Positions 30,425-40,492 are shown, counted from the stretch's first letter. The stretch: DNA of 64,000 nt from an uncultured Ferrovum sp. (GCA_903909215.1 CAIVUX010000024.1:27437-91436), one strand, 5' to 3'. Made by a program: numbers and translations. The notes: generated by a model from the letters alone, not told the origin.

Positions 30425-31444
30425 ATGAACCCAACCCACCCACCCCTTACGGACCAACTGGCGCGTCCGCTGCAGGATCTCCGGATTTCAGTCACGGATC
30501 GGTGCAACTTTCGCTGTACCTATTGCATGCCCCGTGATCTGTTTGGCGAAGACCACACTTTCCTGCCCCGCCCGGATCTATTAAGCTTTGAAGAAATTGC
30601 ACGCGTGGCCCGTATCGCCTGCACCTTGGGTGTTCAAAAAATTCGCCTCACCGGGGGCGAGCCCCTACTGCGACGACAAATTGAGTTGTTGGTAGCAGAT
30701 CTGGCTCAAATACCACAACTGGACCTTACGCTCACCACCAACGGCAGTTTACTGGCCAAGAAAGCGCAAGCCCTAAAAGACGCCGGGTTGTCGCGCATCA
30801 CCGTAAGCCTTGATGCCCTAGATGACCCCACCTTCAAACGCATGAATGATGCCAATTTTTCTGTGGCGCAGGTATTAACAGGAATCGAGACCGCTCAACG
30901 CGTGGGCTTCACAGGCATTAAAGTAAATGCTGTTATTCAACGGGGTGTCAACGAACATGCGTTACTGGACTTGACACGTCATTTCCGTGGCACAGGAATC
31001 ATCGTACGCTTTATCGAATTTATGGACGTAGGGGCCAGTAACGGCTGGCAACTGAAGGATGTGGTCACGGCTTCTGAAATGCGCCAAGTGCTGGCCCGGG
31101 AATGGCCGTTGCAACCTCTTTCTGCGCAATACGCAGGAGAGGTGGCCGGCCGTTATGGCCACCAGGATGAGGCGGGTGAAGTGGGTTTCATCGCTTCTGT
31201 GAGCGCGCCTTTTTGTAAGGATTGCTCTCGGTTGCGCCTCTCCACGGATGGCCAACTGTTCACCTGCCTGTTTGCCAGTGAGGGTTTTAATCTGAAAACA
31301 TTATTGCGCACTGGTTACACGGATGACGCCATCACAGACGCCCTGCGCCAGTTGTGGCGCGCACGCCGCGATCGTTACTCTGAATTGCGCTCCGCCCAAA
31401 CGCAAGGCTTACACAAAATTGAAATGTCCTACATCGGTGGATAA
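30425..31444 (+). CDS. moaA: GTP 3',8-cyclase MoaA
   Basis: Radical SAM enzyme starting molybdenum cofactor synthesis by converting GTP to the cyclic intermediate that MoaC uses. Counting from ATG 30425 it has 339 residues. The radical-SAM cluster motif is CNFRCTYC (about residues 28-35), the C-terminal cluster uses FCKDCSRLRLS and a later FTCLF, and the protein ends in the functional Gly-Gly (SYIGG). The frame is open up to 30326, but the homologous N-terminus (PLTDQLARPLQDLRISVTDRC) starts here. The stop overlaps the next ATG (TAATG). moaC and moaE are not present. Confidence 0.96.
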   Translation: MNPTHPPLTDQLARPLQDLRISVTDRCNFRCTYCMPRDLFGEDHTFLPRPDLLSFEEIARVARIACTLGVQKIRLTGGEPLLRRQIELLVADLAQIPQLDLTLTTNGSLLAKKAQALKDAGLSRITVSLDALDDPTFKRMNDANFSVAQVLTGIETAQRVGFTGIKVNAVIQRGVNEHALLDLTRHFRGTGIIVRFIEFMDVGASNGWQLKDVVTASEMRQVLAREWPLQPLSAQYAGEVAGRYGHQDEAGEVGFIASVSAPFCKDCSRLRLSTDGQLFTCLFASEGFNLKTLLRTGYTDDAITDALRQLWRARRDRYSELRSAQTQGLHKIEMSYIGG

Positions 31445-33255
31445 TGAATAACGCCATTACAGGATGCATATTGGCCGGGGGCAAGGGTGAGCGCATGGGC
31501 GGTGTTGATAAAGGGTTAATGCTTTGGCAAGGTAAGCCCTTAATTGAAACGGTAATAACCCGCTTCTCTGCACAAGTGGACACGCTTTTGATTAGCGCCA
31601 ACCGCAACCTTGAACGTTATGGAGGTTATGGCGTGTCGGTACTCTCCGATCACCGGCCGGAATATGCAGGGCCTCTAGCCGGTATAGAGCAGGCCTTACA
31701 CGCAGCCCCTCATTCCTTGGTGGCCATAGTGCCCTGCGACGCGCCTAATTTGCCGCTTGATTTGGTGGTACGTCTGCGTGAGGCATTATTCAGCCATCAG
31801 GCGGATATCGCCATAGCCACCACGCCCGATGGCGATCAACCGGTATTTTGTTTGATAAAAAAATCCTTACATGCGTCATTGGTCACATTTTTAAACCAAG
31901 GGGGCCATAAAATACAAGATTGGACCGCACAATGCGCCTTGGTGCGTGTGTCTTTTGACGATGCGTCCGAATGCTTTGTTAACCTCAACACACCCTTATC
32001 TCTTGCCACCTGTGTGGATGATTACGATCCCAACTCCCTGCCCGTGGCCGATGCGCGCCGCCTGATTGCACAGTTTTTGCAGCCCATCCGTGAAACGGTG
32101 CCTGTGCCACTGCGAGACAGCCTAAATCGAATTTTAGCGGAAGATATTCTGGCGCCACAGGATGTGCCCGGTTATGACAATTCCGCCATGGACGGTTATG
32201 CCATTCGTTTTTCAGACATCCATTCCAAAACGGAAACCGCGCTCACTGTGGCCGGTACGGCTTTGGCGGGTACGCCCTACCCCCATGAGCTAAAGCCTAA
32301 CGAAGCCATTCGCATCATGACCGGCGCACCCATCCCTATAGGCGCTGATACGGTGGTGATGCAAGAAGAGGTGCGCTGTGAAGATACCCAAGTGTGGATT
32401 GCGCCCACCTTGCGTGCCGGACAAAACGTGCGTGCGCGGGGTGAGGATTTAAAACGCGGCAGCGCCGCCCTTACCCGTGGCACTATTGTGGGTCCTGCCG
32501 AACTGGGTTTGATGGCCTCTCTGGGCCTCACCGAAACGCGGGTCTACCGCCCCCTGCGCGTGGCTTTCTTTTCCACGGGTGATGAATTGGTAGAGCCTGG
32601 CCACACCCTAAACGAGGGCCAAATTTACAACAGCAACAGCTATACCCTATACGGCATGCTCACCGCGCTGGGTGTGGACTGCGTGGATTACGGCATTGTA
32701 AAAGACGACCCCGCCGCTCTTGAGAGCGCCTTTCGCACCGCCGCCTCACAAGCGGATGTCATTATCTCCAGTGGCGGCGTCTCGGTGGGCGAAGCCGATT
32801 TTGTTAAACATTTGCTCAATCAATTGGGGGAAGTGTTGTTCTGGAAAATTGCCATGAAACCCGGGCGCCCCTTGGCCTATGGAAAAATAGGGTCCAGTCA
32901 CTTCTTCGGTCTGCCTGGCAACCCCGTGGCCGTCATGGTGACTTTTTATGAGTTTGTGCGCGAGGCGCTCCTTACCCTCTCTGGGGCAAGCCCATGCCCC
33001 TCTACTCCTATGGTCCGTCTGCGCTGCACCACAGCGTTAAAAAAGCCCCCGGGTCGAGTAGAATTTCAACGCGGCGTAGCCAGTGCAGACGCCACAGGGG
33101 AATGGACTGTACGCAGCACCGGCGCACAAGGTTCGGGTATTTTGCGTTCCATGTGTGAGGCCAACTGTTTTATTGTGCTGCCCCAAGACAGCGCGGGCAC
33201 GCTTGCAAGAGAATGGGTGGATGTGCACTTGTTTAAAGGAATAACCGGCTCATGA
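31444..33255 (+). CDS. MobA-MoeA fusion (molybdenum cofactor guanylyltransferase / molybdopterin molybdotransferase)
   Basis: One uninterrupted frame of 603 residues joins two enzymes. Residues 1 to about 190 are MobA: the GTP-binding ILAGGKGERMGGVDKGLM and the PCDAPNLP metal motif. Residues about 195-603 are MoeA: DVPGYDNSAMDGYAI, the FFSTGDELVEPG and SSGGVSVGEADFV motifs of the catalytic MogA-like domain, and a C-terminal beta domain. MoeA inserts molybdate into molybdopterin and MobA adds GMP, so the fusion couples successive steps. No stop or frameshift lies between the domains. It overlaps moaA by one base and bpt by 4 bases. Confidence 0.94.
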   Translation: MNNAITGCILAGGKGERMGGVDKGLMLWQGKPLIETVITRFSAQVDTLLISANRNLERYGGYGVSVLSDHRPEYAGPLAGIEQALHAAPHSLVAIVPCDAPNLPLDLVVRLREALFSHQADIAIATTPDGDQPVFCLIKKSLHASLVTFLNQGGHKIQDWTAQCALVRVSFDDASECFVNLNTPLSLATCVDDYDPNSLPVADARRLIAQFLQPIRETVPVPLRDSLNRILAEDILAPQDVPGYDNSAMDGYAIRFSDIHSKTETALTVAGTALAGTPYPHELKPNEAIRIMTGAPIPIGADTVVMQEEVRCEDTQVWIAPTLRAGQNVRARGEDLKRGSAALTRGTIVGPAELGLMASLGLTETRVYRPLRVAFFSTGDELVEPGHTLNEGQIYNSNSYTLYGMLTALGVDCVDYGIVKDDPAALESAFRTAASQADVIISSGGVSVGEADFVKHLLNQLGEVLFWKIAMKPGRPLAYGKIGSSHFFGLPGNPVAVMVTFYEFVREALLTLSGASPCPSTPMVRLRCTTALKKPPGRVEFQRGVASADATGEWTVRSTGAQGSGILRSMCEANCFIVLPQDSAGTLAREWVDVHLFKGITGS

Positions 33256-33998
33256 CACGTCTTCATGATCTGCCCTTAGGTGAATTGCAGTTCTATGCCA
33301 CGGCCCCCTACCCCTGCAGCTATCTGCCCGGTCGAGAAGCGCGCTCGCAAGTGGTCACGCCCGGTTACCTCATTACCACCGCGCTGTATGGCACGTTAAT
33401 AGATGCAGGTTTTCGGCGCAGCGGCGTATTTACCTACCGACCGCACTGTGATCGATGCCGTGCCTGCATACCCGTGCGCATACCCGTGGATCAGTTTAAA
33501 CCCAGCCGCACACAACGTCGGGCGCAACACCACCATCAACAACTGACCACCCATTTTTTACCCCTGCAATTTGTCGCGGAACATTACGAACTCTATTGCC
33601 GCTATCAATTGTCGCGTCACAGCGAAACCGACCTGGAAGAGAACAGCCTTGAGCAGTATCATCATTTTTTACTGCAATCCCCCGTAAAAACCCATTTGGT
33701 AGAATTCCGTGAAAATGGGGTATTGCGCATGGTGAGTATTATTGATGTCCTAAAAGAGGGGTTGTCTTCCGTGTATACCTTTTTCGAGCCCGGTCTGCCC
33801 GGTACCAGTTATGGGATTTACAACATTCTCTGGCAAATTGAACACTGCAAAGAGCGTGGTTTACCCTGGTTGTATTTGGGTTATTGGATTAAGAACAGCC
33901 AAAAAATGAATTACAAAATTGAATTTCAGCCCATGCACGGTTTCATTGACCACCAATGGTGCGTGTTGCCCAAACCCCAGCCAGAGCAAACATCATGA
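33252..33998 (+). CDS. bpt: Aspartate/glutamate leucyltransferase (Bpt)
   Basis: N-end rule aminoacyl-tRNA-protein transferase that adds Leu to N-terminal Asp or Glu, marking proteins for ClpS/ClpAP. The 248-residue protein has the N-terminal cysteine motif YRPHCDRCRACIPVRIPV (about 61-78) and the C-terminal GNAT-like domain with SSVYTFFEPGLPGTSYGIYN and WLYLGYWIKNSQKMNYK. It overlaps the fusion gene and pyrD by ATGA and ATGATG junctions. No clpS or clpA is in the window. Confidence 0.95.
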   Translation: MTRLHDLPLGELQFYATAPYPCSYLPGREARSQVVTPGYLITTALYGTLIDAGFRRSGVFTYRPHCDRCRACIPVRIPVDQFKPSRTQRRAQHHHQQLTTHFLPLQFVAEHYELYCRYQLSRHSETDLEENSLEQYHHFLLQSPVKTHLVEFRENGVLRMVSIIDVLKEGLSSVYTFFEPGLPGTSYGIYNILWQIEHCKERGLPWLYLGYWIKNSQKMNYKIEFQPMHGFIDHQWCVLPKPQPEQTS

Positions 33999-35005
33999 TG
34001 TACGCCTTAGCACGCCGTTTGCTGTTTTCAATGGACGCCGAGCGTGCCCACGCCGTGGCCCTCAGCGGCCTTACGCAAGCCGCGCGCTGCGGCCTGGTGC
34101 AACCGGGCGTTGCCACTGTTGTACGGCCACGCACCATTATGGGTTTATCGTTTCCAAACCCATTGGGAATTGCCGCAGGGGCTGATAAAAATGGTGAGTT
34201 TTTAGACGGCCTAGGCGCATTGGGTGTGGGTTTTGTAGAGGTGGGAACCGTCACCCCGCGCGCGCAGCCGGGCAACCCCAAACCACGCGTGTTTCGCTTA
34301 CCCGAAGTGGATGGTTTAATTAACCGCCTGGGGTTTAACAATAATGGCGTGGTGGCGTTGCTGCAACAGCTTGAGCGCACGCGATATGCTGGTATTCTGG
34401 GGATTAATATCGGCAAGAATTTCGACACACCCATGGAAAAAGCAGCGGATGATTATGTGCTGGCGCTGCGTGCCGTATATGCACGCGCCAATTACATCAC
34501 CGTCAACATTTCTTCTCCCAACACACAAAACCTTCGCGCATTGCAAGAAGGCGATGAGTTGGCCCATTTGTTATCCACCATCAGTAATGCACGCGAAGCA
34601 CTCACACAAGCTCACGGCCGTCGCGTACCGATTGCGATTAAAATTGCCCCTGATCTTACCGCACAACAAATAGAAACCTTGGCTCATACCGTACAGACAT
34701 TTGGAATGGACGCCATCATCGCCACCAATACCACCTTGAGCCGTCAGCCCATTTCCGGCCATCCACTGGCCACAGAGAGCGGCGGCTTAAGTGGCGCACC
34801 GTTGCACGAACAATCGTTGACCGTGGTGCGCACCTTAGCCCGCGCATTGGATGGTGCCTTACCCATTATTGGTGTGGGCGGCATTGATTCTGGTGCCCGT
34901 GCGCGGGCCATGCTGGATGCGGGCGCCTCACTCATTCAGCTCTACACGGGCATGGTGTTTAAAGGCCCTGAACTGATTGGCGCTATTTTGCGGGACCTGG
35001 CTTGA
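33995..35005 (+). CDS. pyrD: Dihydroorotate dehydrogenase (quinone), class 2
   Basis: Membrane-associated FMN enzyme of pyrimidine synthesis, oxidising dihydroorotate with quinone. It has 336 residues from ATG 33995 (ATGATG overlapping the bpt stop; 33998 is equally possible). The N-terminal amphipathic helix [19 protein letters not shown] anchors it. FMN and catalytic motifs are [33 protein letters not shown], the catalytic Ser in TVNISSPNT, and [10 protein letters not shown]. The longer frame from 33956 is not used. Confidence 0.97.
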   Translation: MMYALARRLLFSMDAERAHAVALSGLTQAARCGLVQPGVATVVRPRTIMGLSFPNPLGIAAGADKNGEFLDGLGALGVGFVEVGTVTPRAQPGNPKPRVFRLPEVDGLINRLGFNNNGVVALLQQLERTRYAGILGINIGKNFDTPMEKAADDYVLALRAVYARANYITVNISSPNTQNLRALQEGDELAHLLSTISNAREALTQAHGRRVPIAIKIAPDLTAQQIETLAHTVQTFGMDAIIATNTTLSRQPISGHPLATESGGLSGAPLHEQSLTVVRTLARALDGALPIIGVGGIDSGARARAMLDAGASLIQLYTGMVFKGPELIGAILRDLA

Positions 35006-35220
35006 ACACCATAGCCAACCGCCATCAGGTGGCGTTTATTCGTGAAGCAGAATGTATAGGTTGTTTTCGCTGCGTACCCGCTTGCCCGGAACAGGCCATT
35101 CTAGGGGCGCAGCGACTCATGCACACCGTCATCACAGCGCTATGCACCGGGTGTGAACAGTGCATCGCCCCATGCCCTGTGGATTGCATTGATTTGGTTT
35201 CCGCCGCCCCCCTTCTATGA
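35002..35220 (+). CDS. Stand-alone two-cluster ferredoxin resembling the core of RnfB
   Basis: A 72-residue protein with two 4Fe-4S motifs, [12 protein letters not shown] and [18 protein letters not shown]. The sequence matches the ferredoxin part of RnfB, the electron-transport subunit usually encoded just before nth. The membrane anchor and N-terminal Fe-S domain of RnfB are missing, and no other rnf gene is in the window. The start is TTG overlapping the pyrD stop; the gene ends in an ATGA overlap with nth. It may be a reduced RnfB or a separate ferredoxin, possibly maintaining the Nth cluster (inference). Confidence 0.82.
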   Translation: MNTIANRHQVAFIREAECIGCFRCVPACPEQAILGAQRLMHTVITALCTGCEQCIAPCPVDCIDLVSAAPLL

Positions 35221-35849
35221 AACCTCTTCAACGCCAAGCATTCTTTGAGCGTTTGCGCGCAGCCAACCCACAGCCCACCACCGAACTAAAATACCGCAAT
35301 ACCTTTCAGTTATTGGTAGCGGTTATTTTATCGGCACAGGCCACGGATAAAAGCGTTAATCTCGCCACCGCGCCCTTATTTAAAACCATCAAAACACCTG
35401 AACACCTATTGGCCTTCGGCGAACCACGACTGCGTGAGGCCATTGCCCGCATTGGCCTGTTCCGCACCAAAGCCAAAAACCTCATGGCCACAGCACGACT
35501 GCTGGTGACGCAATACGAGGGCATCGTGCCCAGCACCCGAGTAGCACTGGAAACGCTCCCCGGTGTGGGGCGTAAAACCGCCAACGTGGTGCTGAACACC
35601 GCCTTCGGTCTTCCCACCATCGCCGTGGACACGCATATTTTTAGGGTGGCTAACCGAACAGGTTTGGCGCCTGGCAAGACACCGTTGGATGTTGAATTAA
35701 AATTACTCAAAGTGGTGCCTAAGGAATTTAGGCACGACGCACACCATTGGCTTATTCTGCATGGACGCTATATCTGCCAAGCCCGAAAACCGAAATGTAT
35801 GCAATGCGTGGTAATGGACCTATGCGCTTATGGAGCCCACCATGTTTAA
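35217..35849 (+). CDS. nth: Endonuclease III
   Basis: Base-excision repair glycosylase/AP lyase for oxidised pyrimidines, 210 residues. The helix-hairpin-helix [14 protein letters not shown] carries the catalytic Lys, with the catalytic Asp in [11 protein letters not shown]. The C-terminal cluster loop is [17 protein letters not shown]. Overlaps on both sides (ATGA with the ferredoxin, 8 bases with the DUF1841 gene) place it in the moaA polycistron. Confidence 0.97.
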   Translation: MKPLQRQAFFERLRAANPQPTTELKYRNTFQLLVAVILSAQATDKSVNLATAPLFKTIKTPEHLLAFGEPRLREAIARIGLFRTKAKNLMATARLLVTQYEGIVPSTRVALETLPGVGRKTANVVLNTAFGLPTIAVDTHIFRVANRTGLAPGKTPLDVELKLLKVVPKEFRHDAHHWLILHGRYICQARKPKCMQCVVMDLCAYGAHHV

Positions 35850-36261
35850 CCCATCCCGGGATGAATCACGTCAGTTCTTTTTTGATGTGTGGCAAAAGCA
35901 GCGGGATAAAACACTCATGACACCACTAGAAAGCGTGGCCTGGGAGATTATCAGCCATCACCCGGAATATCACGCATTGCTCTCCGGTCCAGAGGGCTCG
36001 CGGGAACGGGAATGGTTTCCTGAGCAAGGTGAAACCAACCCATTCTTGCATTTGGGCTTACATCTGGCCATCGAAGAACAGATTTCTATTGATCAACCAC
36101 AGGGCATTCGCGCGGCATTTGAATCGCGTTGCATTCAGCTTAAAGATGAGCATGCGGCACGACATCACTTACTGGAATGCTTGGCCGAGGTATTGTGGCA
36201 ATCACAGCGCAATGGCACACCTTTGGATGGCGCGCTGTATTTGGAATGTCTTAAAAAATAA
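35842..36261 (+). CDS. DUF1841 family protein
   Basis: Conserved betaproteobacterial/gammaproteobacterial protein of unknown function, 139 residues from ATG 35842, where homologues begin ([15 protein letters not shown]). The core NPFLHLGLHLAIEEQISIDQPQGIRAAF is the family signature; two conserved His and a Glu there might bind metal. It is the last gene of the overlapping run that starts at moaA, and its stop abuts the end of convergent dnaQ with no gap. Confidence 0.88.
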   Translation: MFNPSRDESRQFFFDVWQKQRDKTLMTPLESVAWEIISHHPEYHALLSGPEGSREREWFPEQGETNPFLHLGLHLAIEEQISIDQPQGIRAAFESRCIQLKDEHAARHHLLECLAEVLWQSQRNGTPLDGALYLECLKK

Positions 36262-36966
36262 CTACTGATGCTTCCACAAGCATTGTCCCTTGCTGGCTTT
36301 GTCGATGCTCTCCAACTGTTGCATATGCTGGTCTAATTCATCCACGCTGGCATACACTATTTTCAAGGATTTTCCTGGGCGCAAACTGAGCGTCACGCGC
36401 TCTCCTGTGGCTTGAGGATTGGACGCTTCCTCTTCCATGAGTAAGTTTTCCTGACCACGCGTCATGGCCAGGTACACATCTCCCAATAATTCCGCATCCA
36501 ATAAGGCGCCGTGAAAGGTGCGTTTGGAGTTATCGATGCCATAGCGCTCGCACAGCGCATCCAACGTATTGCGCTTGCCCGGATGTAATTCGCGCGCCAC
36601 CATTAGGGTGTCAATAATATGCGGGCAGAGCGATGTGAGGGTGGGTTTTTTAAGGCGCTTTAATTCATGGTCCAAAAACCCCATGTCAAAAGCCGCATTG
36701 TGAATAATCAATTCGGCGTCTTTCACGAATTCTAAAAACCCTTCGGCCTGGGCAGAGAAGTCCGGTTTATCCGCCAAAAACTCGCTGGTCAATCCGTGTT
36801 TGCGCAACGCTTCTGGATCACTATCGCGCCCAGGGTTTAAATAACAATGAAAGTGGTTGCCGGTGCGGCGGCGGTTCTCCACTTCCACCAGCCCAATTTC
36901 AATGACGCGGTGTCCTTTGGCGGGCTCTAGTCCGGTGGTTTCCGTATCCAACACAATTTGTCTCAC
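36262..36966 (-). CDS. dnaQ: DNA polymerase III epsilon subunit (3'-5' proofreading exonuclease)
   Basis: DnaQ-family proofreading exonuclease of the replicase, 234 residues. ExoI is [11 protein letters not shown] with the metal Asp and Glu, ExoII is [15 protein letters not shown], and ExoIII is [15 protein letters not shown] with the catalytic His and Asp. The C-terminal segment (about 190-234) would contact the alpha subunit. It follows rnhA with a 4-base overlap, the classical rnhA-dnaQ pairing but on one strand. Confidence 0.96.
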   Translation of the reverse strand: MRQIVLDTETTGLEPAKGHRVIEIGLVEVENRRRTGNHFHCYLNPGRDSDPEALRKHGLTSEFLADKPDFSAQAEGFLEFVKDAELIIHNAAFDMGFLDHELKRLKKPTLTSLCPHIIDTLMVARELHPGKRNTLDALCERYGIDNSKRTFHGALLDAELLGDVYLAMTRGQENLLMEEEASNPQATGERVTLSLRPGKSLKIVYASVDELDQHMQQLESIDKASKGQCLWKHQ

Positions 36967-37406
36967 AACTGTTCTCCTGGTAAACCTTGGTTGGCCAATT
37001 CATCAGCGCGTTCGTTGCCGGGGTCGCCTGCATGCCCCTTTACCCAACGCCAATCAATTTCGTGGCGCTCTGCCTCCTCCACCAAAATCAGCCACAAATC
37101 GGCATTCTTGACCGGTTTTCGGTCGGCGGTTTTCCAGCCATTGCGTTGCCAATTTTTTACCCATTCAGAAATGCCTTGTTGTACATATTTTGAATCGGTG
37201 TGCAAGGTTACGGCACAAGGGCGCTTTAACACGCGCAAGGCTTCTATGACGGCGGTAAGCTCCATACGGTTGTTGGTGGTGTGAATTTCGCCACCACAGA
37301 GTTCGCGGTTCTGCCCCTGAAAACTCAGTAACGCGCCCCACCCCCCAGGACCTGGGTTGCCCTTACAGGCACCATCCGTATAAATCGTGACCTGCTCAAC
37401 GGTCAT
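36963..37406 (-). CDS. rnhA: Ribonuclease HI
   Basis: Degrades the RNA of RNA-DNA hybrids. The 147-residue protein has the four catalytic acids in [36 protein letters not shown] and [10 protein letters not shown]. It overlaps both the upstream methyltransferase gene and downstream dnaQ by 4 bases each. Confidence 0.97.
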   Translation of the reverse strand: MTVEQVTIYTDGACKGNPGPGGWGALLSFQGQNRELCGGEIHTTNNRMELTAVIEALRVLKRPCAVTLHTDSKYVQQGISEWVKNWQRNGWKTADRKPVKNADLWLILVEEAERHEIDWRWVKGHAGDPGNERADELANQGLPGEQL

Positions 37407-38173
37407 AAGTGAGTGCCTTCTTTAAAGCGGGGATGCGCCACAAGCTCAACCACATTATTGGTGTAACCGGTACGGCGCGCCGCCACTGTGGCCATGACTT
37501 TTTCAGCGCGTCCACGCTGCCAACGTGGGGTAATCATGCGCACACCTTGCACACGTTTAATGGCTTCTAGCATATACACTCCACCGCCCACACCCCACCA
37601 GCGATCGCCCGCTTTCTCCATAAACCCAAAGCGACGTAACCAACGCTCACTGGTAAAAGGGGGTACATAGGCGCATAGGCGCCCGCCACTCACTTCAAAC
37701 CCCAATAAACCCAACCAATCCTTCAGTCGCGTCAGTGAAACAAAGTGGCCGCACCAAGGGTATCCTGCGTCCCTACCTGAAAAGCTCTGACGCAACCCCC
37801 ATAAACTGTGGGGGTTAAATCCGGTGATGATGAGGCGCCCTTCGGGCATCATGACCCGATCCAGCTCACGCAAAATAGCATAAGGGTCGGGGCTAAACTC
37901 CAGCCCATGAGGCAATACCGCCAGATCAATGCTTGCCGTGGCCACAGGCAACGCCTCAGGGCAGCCGCGTAACGTGCAGGGCCCCTCAGGACTGAGGGTG
38001 ATTTGGTTGGGGATGCGATTGGCACGCAAAGCGTGTATTTCAATCAAAGAGGCTTGCAGGGCATTAAACCCAAAAACGTCCGCCACGGCTTCATCCAAGA
38101 TGATTTGCTCCCGCTCCAGCACATAGCGGCCGAGGGGGGTTTGTAACCAATCGTGCAAAGAGGTGGCAGTCAT
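37403..38173 (-). CDS. Class I SAM-dependent methyltransferase
   Basis: Putative methyltransferase of 256 residues, substrate unknown. The SAM-binding region is diverged ([42 protein letters not shown]), which is characteristic of the betaproteobacterial protein encoded between gloB and rnhA. ATG 38173 ([22 protein letters not shown]) fits homologues; a TTG at 38191 would add six residues. Neither has a clear ribosome site. It diverges from gloB across about 50 bases. Confidence 0.87.
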   Translation of the reverse strand: MTATSLHDWLQTPLGRYVLEREQIILDEAVADVFGFNALQASLIEIHALRANRIPNQITLSPEGPCTLRGCPEALPVATASIDLAVLPHGLEFSPDPYAILRELDRVMMPEGRLIITGFNPHSLWGLRQSFSGRDAGYPWCGHFVSLTRLKDWLGLLGFEVSGGRLCAYVPPFTSERWLRRFGFMEKAGDRWWGVGGGVYMLEAIKRVQGVRMITPRWQRGRAEKVMATVAARRTGYTNNVVELVAHPRFKEGTHL

Positions 38174-38222
38174 GCCAGAATTGTAAATCAAAGCGCCACT
38201 TCACGAGCAATTCCCTTGACCT

Positions 38223-38987
38223 ATGATTACAGTTAGCGCCATTCCCGCCTTTGCGGACAATTACATCTGGGCCCTGCATGACAAGCGTTCTGCTGTCATT
38301 GTAGACCCCGGTGACGCAGCGCCTGTGTTGGCGTTTTTACGAACCCATCACCTCACATTGGCCGCCATTCTCATCACCCACCATCATGCGGACCATGCAG
38401 GAGGGGTTGCGGGTTTATTGGCCGATACCCCGGTACCGGTTTGGGGACCCGCCTTTGAATCCATTGCGGGCGTTTCAAACCCAGTGAGCGAGCCCGCTAC
38501 CATCACCCTGCCCGCGCTGGGTTTAAACATGACCGTTCTGGATGTGCCGGGGCATACTGCAGGGCATATCGCCTACTACAGTGCACCTTGGTTATTTTGT
38601 GGAGACACGCTCTTTGCCTGCGGTTGTGGACGGCTCTTTGAAGGCACTCCCGAACAGATGCTGCATTCGCTGCAAAAGTTGGCCCAACTGCCCGGAGATA
38701 CCGCCGTCTATTGCGCACATGAATACACGCTCTCCAATATTGCCTTCGCACAAAACGCAGAGCCTAATAACGAAATCTTGCGCCGCCGCGCCATCGAAGC
38801 TGCCAAACACCGTCAACAAGGTTTGCCCACGGTGCCCAGTCGACTGGATTTGGAATGGGCCACCAACCCTTTTCTGCGTTGCCATGAACCGGACATCGGT
38901 CAAGCGGTTGCAGTCCATTCGGGTACCCTGCCCACGGATGCCGTGGCTGTATTCGCCGCCCTGCGTCAGTGGAAAAATCACTTCTAA
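38223..38987 (+). CDS. gloB: Hydroxyacylglutathione hydrolase (glyoxalase II)
   Basis: Metallo-beta-lactamase fold enzyme that hydrolyses S-lactoylglutathione, the second step of methylglyoxal detoxification. The 254 residues include the metal motif THHHADHAGG (about 54-63), the GHTAGHIAYY and CGDTLFACGCGRLFEG blocks, the CAHEYTLSN motif and the C-terminal glutathione-binding helices. It faces away from the methyltransferase gene and is followed by mltD. Confidence 0.95.
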   Translation: MITVSAIPAFADNYIWALHDKRSAVIVDPGDAAPVLAFLRTHHLTLAAILITHHHADHAGGVAGLLADTPVPVWGPAFESIAGVSNPVSEPATITLPALGLNMTVLDVPGHTAGHIAYYSAPWLFCGDTLFACGCGRLFEGTPEQMLHSLQKLAQLPGDTAVYCAHEYTLSNIAFAQNAEPNNEILRRRAIEAAKHRQQGLPTVPSRLDLEWATNPFLRCHEPDIGQAVAVHSGTLPTDAVAVFAALRQWKNHF

Positions 38988-39064
38988 ACCCCATAACACC
39001 CGCCTTGACCGGGGTGATGACTCCCGTTACCATCGATGGGTTTAGTTATGGGACACGACTCTGT

Positions 39065-40492
39065 ATGCGTTTTTTTACCACCTATCTGCAGTCCCTGTGT
39101 GCCGTAGCCCTCCTTCTGTGTGCAACCCCCAGCATCAGCGCAGACAATACCGCCGAGCATGGCCCTGCTGCTACTGCATCCCCTGATGGGGTGAATACCT
39201 CTGTAGCCGCACCAGCAAACAGTGTTATCGTTACCTCAGAGCCTATATTGCCCGCCGTACCATATGACTTATGGGACCGTATCCGGGAGGGTTTTGCTCT
39301 GGAGCCACTTGATGACAACAAACGTATTGCCTCGCAAATTGCGTGGTTTGCCGCACGTCCTGATTATGTAGAACGCACGGTAGATCGCAGCCGTCGTTAT
39401 TTGTATTTTATCGTGGAAGAAGTGCAGCGGCGCGGCATCCCTACAGAAATTGCATTATTACCAATCGTGGAAAGCGCTTTTAACCCACATGCACTATCCC
39501 GCAGCCAAGCTTCGGGCATGTGGCAATTCATTCCCTCCACAGGGCGCTTATATGGTTTAAAACAAGATTGGTGGTACGACGGTCGGCGCGATGTGGTGGC
39601 GGCCACCAACAGTGCCTTAGATTATTTGCAAAAATTGCACGATGAGTTTGGGTCATGGGAGCTGGCGTTGGCTGGTTACAACTGCGGGGAAGGAAAAATT
39701 CGCCGTGAAATTGCCTACAACCGTGCCCATAATCGCCCCACAGATTATTTAAGCCTGCGTCTGCCCGATGAAACCCGCTACTACTTACCCAAACTCATGG
39801 CTGCCAAAGCCATCGTGTTAGAGCCCGGGCGCTATGGCCTAACGTTGGCCCCCATCCAAGACCAACCCTTTTTTGCCGCTGTCACCACCAGCAAACAAAT
39901 AGACATGAAAGTTGCGGCGCAATTTGCCAATATGAGCGTGGACGATTTTCTGATGCTCAACCCTGGCTTTAACCGCCCAGTTATCAGCTTAGACTTTAAT
40001 AAAGAAAAAACCATTTTGGTGCCCACTGCGGCAGCCGATGCTTTTGTGGCACAGCTGGCAGACCCACAAGTTAAATTAGTGTCGTGGAAAAGCCACCAAT
40101 TGCGTCGTGGTGAGCACTTAGATAAAGTGGCCGGTCAGTTTGGTCTGTCCAGTGACGAACTAAAACGCATCAACGGCATTTCTAAGAATAAAAACATTGC
40201 CGGTGGTGGGACTATTTTGGTTCCTGATGCCAAGGCCAGCGCAGATATCAGCTTGGCCGGAAACGGGAAACCAGAATCGGAGATTCCAGCCCCTGGTGTA
40301 TTGCGTGTTAAGTTGATGAAGGGAGACACCTTAGCGTCCCTCGCAGAAAAATACGGTGCCAGCACGGAACAGCTGGAGCAATGGAACCACTTCAAGCCCG
40401 GACATAAAATAAGCCCCGGTCAAACACTCATTGTGCAGCAAGGCGATGCACCTGCTGCGGCCCGCAAAAAGAAGCACCATAAACCCAAATAG
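39065..40492 (+). CDS. mltD: Membrane-bound lytic murein transglycosylase D
   Basis: Periplasmic peptidoglycan-cleaving enzyme, 475 residues from ATG 39065, where a signal peptide starts (RFFTTYLQSLCAVALLLCA). The frame continues upstream into gloB, but that part is not homologous. The SLT domain (about 120-260) has the catalytic Glu in PIVESAFNPHA and the SGMWQFIPSTG motif. Two LysM domains follow (about 345-395 and 415-465) for peptidoglycan binding. A basic tail (KKKHHKPK) ends the protein. Its TAG stop shares its last base with a palindromic element, and convergent yejF ends within that element too. Confidence 0.93.
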   Translation: MRFFTTYLQSLCAVALLLCATPSISADNTAEHGPAATASPDGVNTSVAAPANSVIVTSEPILPAVPYDLWDRIREGFALEPLDDNKRIASQIAWFAARPDYVERTVDRSRRYLYFIVEEVQRRGIPTEIALLPIVESAFNPHALSRSQASGMWQFIPSTGRLYGLKQDWWYDGRRDVVAATNSALDYLQKLHDEFGSWELALAGYNCGEGKIRREIAYNRAHNRPTDYLSLRLPDETRYYLPKLMAAKAIVLEPGRYGLTLAPIQDQPFFAAVTTSKQIDMKVAAQFANMSVDDFLMLNPGFNRPVISLDFNKEKTILVPTAAADAFVAQLADPQVKLVSWKSHQLRRGEHLDKVAGQFGLSSDELKRINGISKNKNIAGGGTILVPDAKASADISLAGNGKPESEIPAPGVLRVKLMKGDTLASLAEKYGASTEQLEQWNHFKPGHKISPGQTLIVQQGDAPAAARKKKHHKPK

